From the NCBI GenBank assembly GCA_963805505.1, contig CAWDUP010000002.1, positions 682,001 to 746,000 of the forward strand: a DNA stretch of 64,000 nt, read 5' to 3'. This document shows, in pieces, positions 60,855 through 64,000 of the stretch. The DNA comes from JANPBY01 sp963805505 (lineage in GTDB: Bacteria; Actinomycetota; Actinomycetes; DATJPE01). The notes beneath the pieces are model-generated. The model did not search any database. It was not told the DNA's origin and saw only the letters and a list, made by a program, of their open reading frames with translations. Position numbers and translations under genes: made by a program. Each line of letters begins with the position of its first letter. Within the stretch, counting starts at the first letter, position 1.

Positions 60855-61739
60855 CTAGTCGTGGTTGGCCGCGGCCAGCGTCGCGACCTGAGCAGAAGTC
60901 AGCTGCGAGGACCAGATGGCCACCTCGTCGAGGGTCCCCGTGGGGACCGGGGCGGCGGCGCTGAGCGCCGGCCAGAGGTTGAGGTTGTCCCAACCCACCC
61001 GCCAGTAGCCGGTAAAGCCTTGCTCGCCCTGGGTGACGCCGGGGTTCACATCGGTTTGGAGCACTCCATCCACGTAGAGCCGCATCCCAGCCGCGCCGAG
61101 AGTTGCCGCGATGTGGTGGCGACCCCCGGTGATCGGCGCATTGCTGCGAATCGTCGTCGCGCTGCCGGTCCAGATGCCGAAACGAAGGTAGCCGGCGTTG
61201 TCGAGGTACAGGTGGCGGTCGTAGCGCGAGGAAGAGCCGTTGGGCTGGTTGGAGAATCCGATCAGGCGTCCGTCGCCGCTGGACAGATTCGTCCACATGC
61301 TGAGGGTGAACTGGTCGGGTCCGTTGATGGCTGCCCCGCCGGTGCGTACCTGTGGTTGACCGGTCCCGTTCAGGGACAGGGCTGTCGAGCTGCTGCAGGC
61401 CAGGAGGCCGGGAGCACCCCACGTCAGACCGGCCCCCGCCGGTGTGGCGTTGGGCGGTCCAGCGGAGTCGACGACGCTGACGACCAGTCCCGTGTCGTCC
61501 AGTCGCAGGTAGTTGCGGGGTCCGCCTGCCATGGCCTGCACCGTGGCGGGATAGACGTTGGTGCCGCACCATGTGCCGGTCTTGAAGGTGCTGGACTTGA
61601 CCGTGTCTGAGCTGGTAAACGCCGCAGCGGTCATTCCGGGGGCGTGAGCCAGGAAGGCGAGGCCGGCGATGAGCGCAGCCGCCGTGAGGCGTCGGTGCTG
61701 ATCACGACGCGCGATATCACGCAGGAGAAGCGACGGCAT
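60855..61739 (-). CDS. Exported LamG-domain protein, probable SipW-type substrate
   Basis: A 294-aa secreted protein. A hydrophobic signal (about residues 19-38) is followed by AAAFTSSDTVKSSTFKTGTW, the pattern after SipW-type signal peptides. Residues 115-290 form a LamG/concanavalin-like fold (FTLSMWTNLSSGDGRLIGF, HIAATLGAAGMRLYVDGVLQ), which usually binds sugars or matrix. The ATG at 61739 has AAGGAG 7 nt upstream, and the start overlaps the peptidase gene by 23 bp. It probably works with the two upstream genes at the cell surface. Confidence 0.87.
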   Translation of the reverse strand: MPSLLLRDIARRDQHRRLTAAALIAGLAFLAHAPGMTAAAFTSSDTVKSSTFKTGTWCGTNVYPATVQAMAGGPRNYLRLDDTGLVVSVVDSAGPPNATPAGAGLTWGAPGLLACSSSTALSLNGTGQPQVRTGGAAINGPDQFTLSMWTNLSSGDGRLIGFSNQPNGSSSRYDRHLYLDNAGYLRFGIWTGSATTIRSNAPITGGRHHIAATLGAAGMRLYVDGVLQTDVNPGVTQGEQGFTGYWRVGWDNLNLWPALSAAAPVPTGTLDEVAIWSSQLTSAQVATLAAANHD

Positions 61740-62355
61740 CGCGCTGCTCCTTCCCATCACGGGCCGAGGCGCCTGCAGCGGGTCGGCGGCGCCAGGACAG
61801 GAGCTCGGCGGTGAGGAGCAGGATGAGGGGTGGAGCGAAGACCAGGAATCGGCCCAGCGGCGAGTGGGCGTAGCCGAGGAAGTATCCCCAGCCGGGCTTC
61901 ACGTCGGCGACCGCGCCGCGGACGTTGGCGACTGGTGTCAGGTCGGGGTCGGGCGAGCCGTTGCTGTCACCCTTGGTCCGGATGTATCGCGTGGTGGTGC
62001 CCAGGTCCTTGCCGTTCTCGAGGTCTTCGCGTTCGACGAGGTCGATGATCCGGTGAGTGGTGAGTGTGCTGTGTCCGGCATCCCAGAAGGTGACGACCTG
62101 TCCGGTGCGCAGCTCGGTCGGGGCGATCGTGGTGATCACCACGGCATCCCCGGTGTTGAACTGCCCCGGCTGGACCGGCTGCCCGGGCTGGCGCTCCATC
62201 GACCCGCTCGTGACGACCAGGATCCGCTGACCGTGCACGTGGTACCAGAGGGGCAGGCCGTACGCGAACAGGGCAACACTCAAGGAGACGGCGAACACGA
62301 GGCGAAAGGTCCACCGTCGTGCTCGCCGTCCCCAGGAGATGCCTGCCGTGCTCAC
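61717..62355 (-). CDS. Signal peptidase I, SipW (ER) type
   Basis: A 212-aa membrane protease. One N-terminal helix (about 16-38) is followed by the catalytic serine in TSGSMERQPG (S52), a histidine in TLTTHRI (H101) where ordinary bacterial enzymes have lysine, and TKGDSNGSPDPD with the conserved aspartates (D130 region). A second helix lies at about 168-188. The Ser-His type is the SipW/archaeal/eukaryotic class. In Bacillus, SipW processes TasA and related biofilm proteins. The start lies 19 bp after the TasA-like gene. Confidence 0.92.
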   Translation of the reverse strand: MSTAGISWGRRARRWTFRLVFAVSLSVALFAYGLPLWYHVHGQRILVVTSGSMERQPGQPVQPGQFNTGDAVVITTIAPTELRTGQVVTFWDAGHSTLTTHRIIDLVEREDLENGKDLGTTTRYIRTKGDSNGSPDPDLTPVANVRGAVADVKPGWGYFLGYAHSPLGRFLVFAPPLILLLTAELLSWRRRPAAGASARDGKEQRDAVASPA

Positions 62356-62374
62356 GAGGATCGCTCCGCTTCGG

Positions 62375-63019
62375 CTAGTTGTTCCGGGTCTGCTCGGCGT
62401 CGAACGTGAACGTCACCACGGTCGTCGCGGCCTGGAAAGCATTCCCCGTGCTCAGTGGGAGCGAGGCGACGACACAGAGGTCTTCGTTCGCACCGGCACC
62501 CAGCGTGCGGTCGCCGGCCTGAGCCCCTTGGCTGACGCTGCCGAACAGGTCGTTGGCAGCACCGATCGGTCCAGGAACGTTGCTCACGACCAGGGTGCCA
62601 CCCGGGTGGGCGCCGCCGGTGCACGCGGCAGCGTTGACACCGTCGTAGACCGAGAAGTCCAGCTGGTCGCGGAGGTTCTTGCCATCCGTGTTGTCGGCCG
62701 TGGCTGTCGCCGCGTAGCGCAGGCCGAGCGTTCCGGTGTTCTCCAGGTTGATGTTCCCGGAGACCGTGTCACCAGGAGCCATGTTGCCGGCGTTGAAACC
62801 CACGGTCGCTGGGCCGGCTGTCAGCTGGAGCGTTCCAGTGACGAAGCCGGCGCTGTCGACGGAGTCGCTGTCGGTGAACAGCGCGTTGGTCGTGAGACTG
62901 CCGAGCGCTACGAGCGAGAGCCCGGCGATGCCGAAGGCCGCGAAGAGCCGGCGACGGCGCTCCTTGTCCTCCGGGGTGTCCTGCCGAGGTCTTTCGAACT
63001 CAGCGAGCAAGTCGTCCAT
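62375..63019 (-). CDS. TasA/camelysin-like secreted protein, SipW-dependent
   Basis: A 214-aa protein with a charged N-terminus, one hydrophobic segment (about 25-43), the cleavage-region pattern NALFTDSDSVDSAGFVTGTL and a β-rich domain including MAPGDTVSGNINLENTGTLGLRY. This is the layout of TasA/CalY proteins, which form surface fibres or cell-surface proteases in bacilli. Two cysteines lie in the outer domain. The ATG at 63019 has GGAAGGAA upstream; an earlier start would add an Arg/Ser-rich leader unlike the family. It is the first gene of the three-gene module. Confidence 0.88.
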   Translation of the reverse strand: MDDLLAEFERPRQDTPEDKERRRRLFAAFGIAGLSLVALGSLTTNALFTDSDSVDSAGFVTGTLQLTAGPATVGFNAGNMAPGDTVSGNINLENTGTLGLRYAATATADNTDGKNLRDQLDFSVYDGVNAAACTGGAHPGGTLVVSNVPGPIGAANDLFGSVSQGAQAGDRTLGAGANEDLCVVASLPLSTGNAFQAATTVVTFTFDAEQTRNN

Positions 63020-63136
63020 GGTTGAAGTTCCTTCCCCCACAAGTCGGGATGACGTCGATGAACAGGTGGATCGCGCCGGGCGTGGTCTGACCCCCAGTTC
63101 TCCCATCGGCGGAGCCGGACGATCCCTTGAATCGCC

Positions 63137-63142
63137 TACCCT
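63137..63142 (+). promoter_or_regulatory. Leaderless-type -10 box of the HisC-like gene
   Basis: TACCCT ends 6 nt before the GTG at 63149, with no separate Shine-Dalgarno. Confidence 0.55.
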
Positions 63143-63148
63143 GGTGAG

Positions 63149-64000
63149 GTGCCCCCCGACGTGGTTCTGCGCTCAGTCCTGAGCGGCGTGCCCGACTATC
63201 GGGCGGGTCGTCCGGCGCCAGAGGGCGCCTACAAGATCTCCTCCAACGAGAATCCCTACCCACCGCTGCCCTCGGTGATCGAGGCACTCACCCGTTCGGC
63301 TCAATCGGTGAACCGTTATCCGGACTTCGCGTCGACGGCCCTGGTCACCCGCTTGGCGCAGCGTTTCGAGGTGCCCGTGTCCGACGTGGCGGTGGGCACG
63401 GGATCGGTGGGGGTCTGCCAGCAGATCGTCCAGTCGGTCGCCGGCCCCGGAGACGAAGTCGTGTTCGCCTGGCGTTCCTTCGAGGCCTATCCGATCATCG
63501 TGCAGGTCGCCGGTGCGACGGCCGTCCGCGTGCCCCTGCTCGAGGATGCGAGCCACGACCTGGACGCGATGAGCGCGGCCATCACGCCGCGGACCCGGCT
63601 GGTGCTCGTCTGCAACCCCAACAACCCGACCGGGACCGCCGTACGCAGGGCGCCGCTCGAGGCGTTCCTCGATTCAGTGCCTCGCGAGGTGCTCGTCGTC
63701 GTGGACGAGGCCTACCGAGAGTTCATCACTGACACTGAGGTCCCTGATGGCCTCGACCTCTACCGGGACCGCCCGAATGTCGCCGTGCTCAGAACCTTCT
63801 CCAAGGCCTACGGCCTCGCTGCGCTCAGGGTCGGTTTCGCCATTGCCCATGAGCCGGTTGCCGCAGCCCTGCGCAAGACTGCCGTTCCGTTCGGAGTGTC
63901 CACGCTGGCCCAGGATGCCGCCGTGGCATCACTCGACGCGGAGGACGAGTTGTTGGTGCGGGTCGAGGCGCTCGTGGCGGAGCGAGCCCGGGTGTGTGAT
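63149..64000 (+). CDS. Histidinol-phosphate / aromatic aminotransferase (3' end outside window)
   Basis: The first 284 residues of a fold-type I aminotransferase of the HisC family. Motifs are SSNENPYPPLP (residues 31-41), NPNNPTG (156-162), the PLP-contacting Asp in VVVDEAYREF (D186) and the PLP lysine in TFSKAYGLAALRVGF (K219). HisC in the his operon and the aromatic aminotransferase Pat share these motifs. With no his genes visible here, Pat or a second HisC is as likely. The reading frame is still open at the window end. Confidence 0.88.
   Translation, partial: MPPDVVLRSVLSGVPDYRAGRPAPEGAYKISSNENPYPPLPSVIEALTRSAQSVNRYPDFASTALVTRLAQRFEVPVSDVAVGTGSVGVCQQIVQSVAGPGDEVVFAWRSFEAYPIIVQVAGATAVRVPLLEDASHDLDAMSAAITPRTRLVLVCNPNNPTGTAVRRAPLEAFLDSVPREVLVVVDEAYREFITDTEVPDGLDLYRDRPNVAVLRTFSKAYGLAALRVGFAIAHEPVAAALRKTAVPFGVSTLAQDAAVASLDAEDELLVRVEALVAERARVCD

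Overview
This is a high-GC window from the chromosomal origin region of an actinobacterium. The gene order gyrA-gyrB-dciA-recF-dnaN-oriC-dnaA-rpmH-rnpA-yidD-yidC-jag-rsmG-parA-parB, then cwlM-like amidase, trxA-trxB, sigM, murJ, cca, ino1-padR, ponA, rpsF-ssb-rpsR-rplI and dnaB, matches the arrangement known from Streptomyces. Parts of it match both arms of the mycobacterial origin. TTGTCCACA-type DnaA boxes, parS sites, GTG/TTG starts and a SigR-type promoter fit this. There are no rRNA genes, insertion sequences, prophage or CRISPR. A Nocardioides-like or related lineage is plausible, but I cannot name the genus from sequence alone.

Layout. Bases 1-6430: crgA (cut by the window edge), a thiolase, rhomboid protease, cyclophilin, tRNA-Ala, an ABC exporter pair, a DLW-39 mini-protein, tRNA-Ile and a DUF3566 membrane protein. 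Bases 6427-16424 (minus strand) hold the replication block gyrA, gyrB, dciA, recF, dnaN, dnaA. The origin is the 497-bp gap between dnaN and dnaA, with more DnaA boxes upstream of dnaA. Bases 17041-22460 (plus strand) form a chain of overlapping genes from rpmH to parB, with two parS sites inside rsmG and parA.

Bases 22605-36864 are mostly minus strand and concern cell envelope and redox: D-Ala-D-Ala ligase, an aminotransferase, a CwlM-like amidase, thioredoxin and its reductase, the SigM/anti-sigma pair, a pseudokinase, an NlpC/P60 hydrolase, MurJ, DUF6049 and a Nudix hydrolase. Bases 36908-50659 carry cca, an MFS protein, inositol-phosphate synthase with its PadR regulator, a bifunctional penicillin-binding protein, a GT87 glycosyltransferase, an alanine racemase-like protein overlapping a FemX-like ligase, and exonuclease III. 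Bases 50842-55650 hold the S6-SSB-S18-L9 operon, a MATE exporter and dnaB.

The last 8 kb is more accessory: a DinB-fold protein, an NAD(P)-binding oxidoreductase, an AAC(2')-like acetyltransferase, a methyltransferase, a secreted amidase, a sugar porter, a three-gene SipW/TasA-like/LamG secretion module and the start of a HisC-type aminotransferase.

The signals I rate highest are non-coding or modular. They are a DnaA-box cluster in front of dnaB that also overlaps the MATE start, the SipW/TasA/LamG module, four direct repeats in front of ponA, a 17-bp tandem array copied from the end of the DLW-39 gene, and many genes whose -10 box lies 6-8 nt before the start codon, which predicts leaderless mRNAs.
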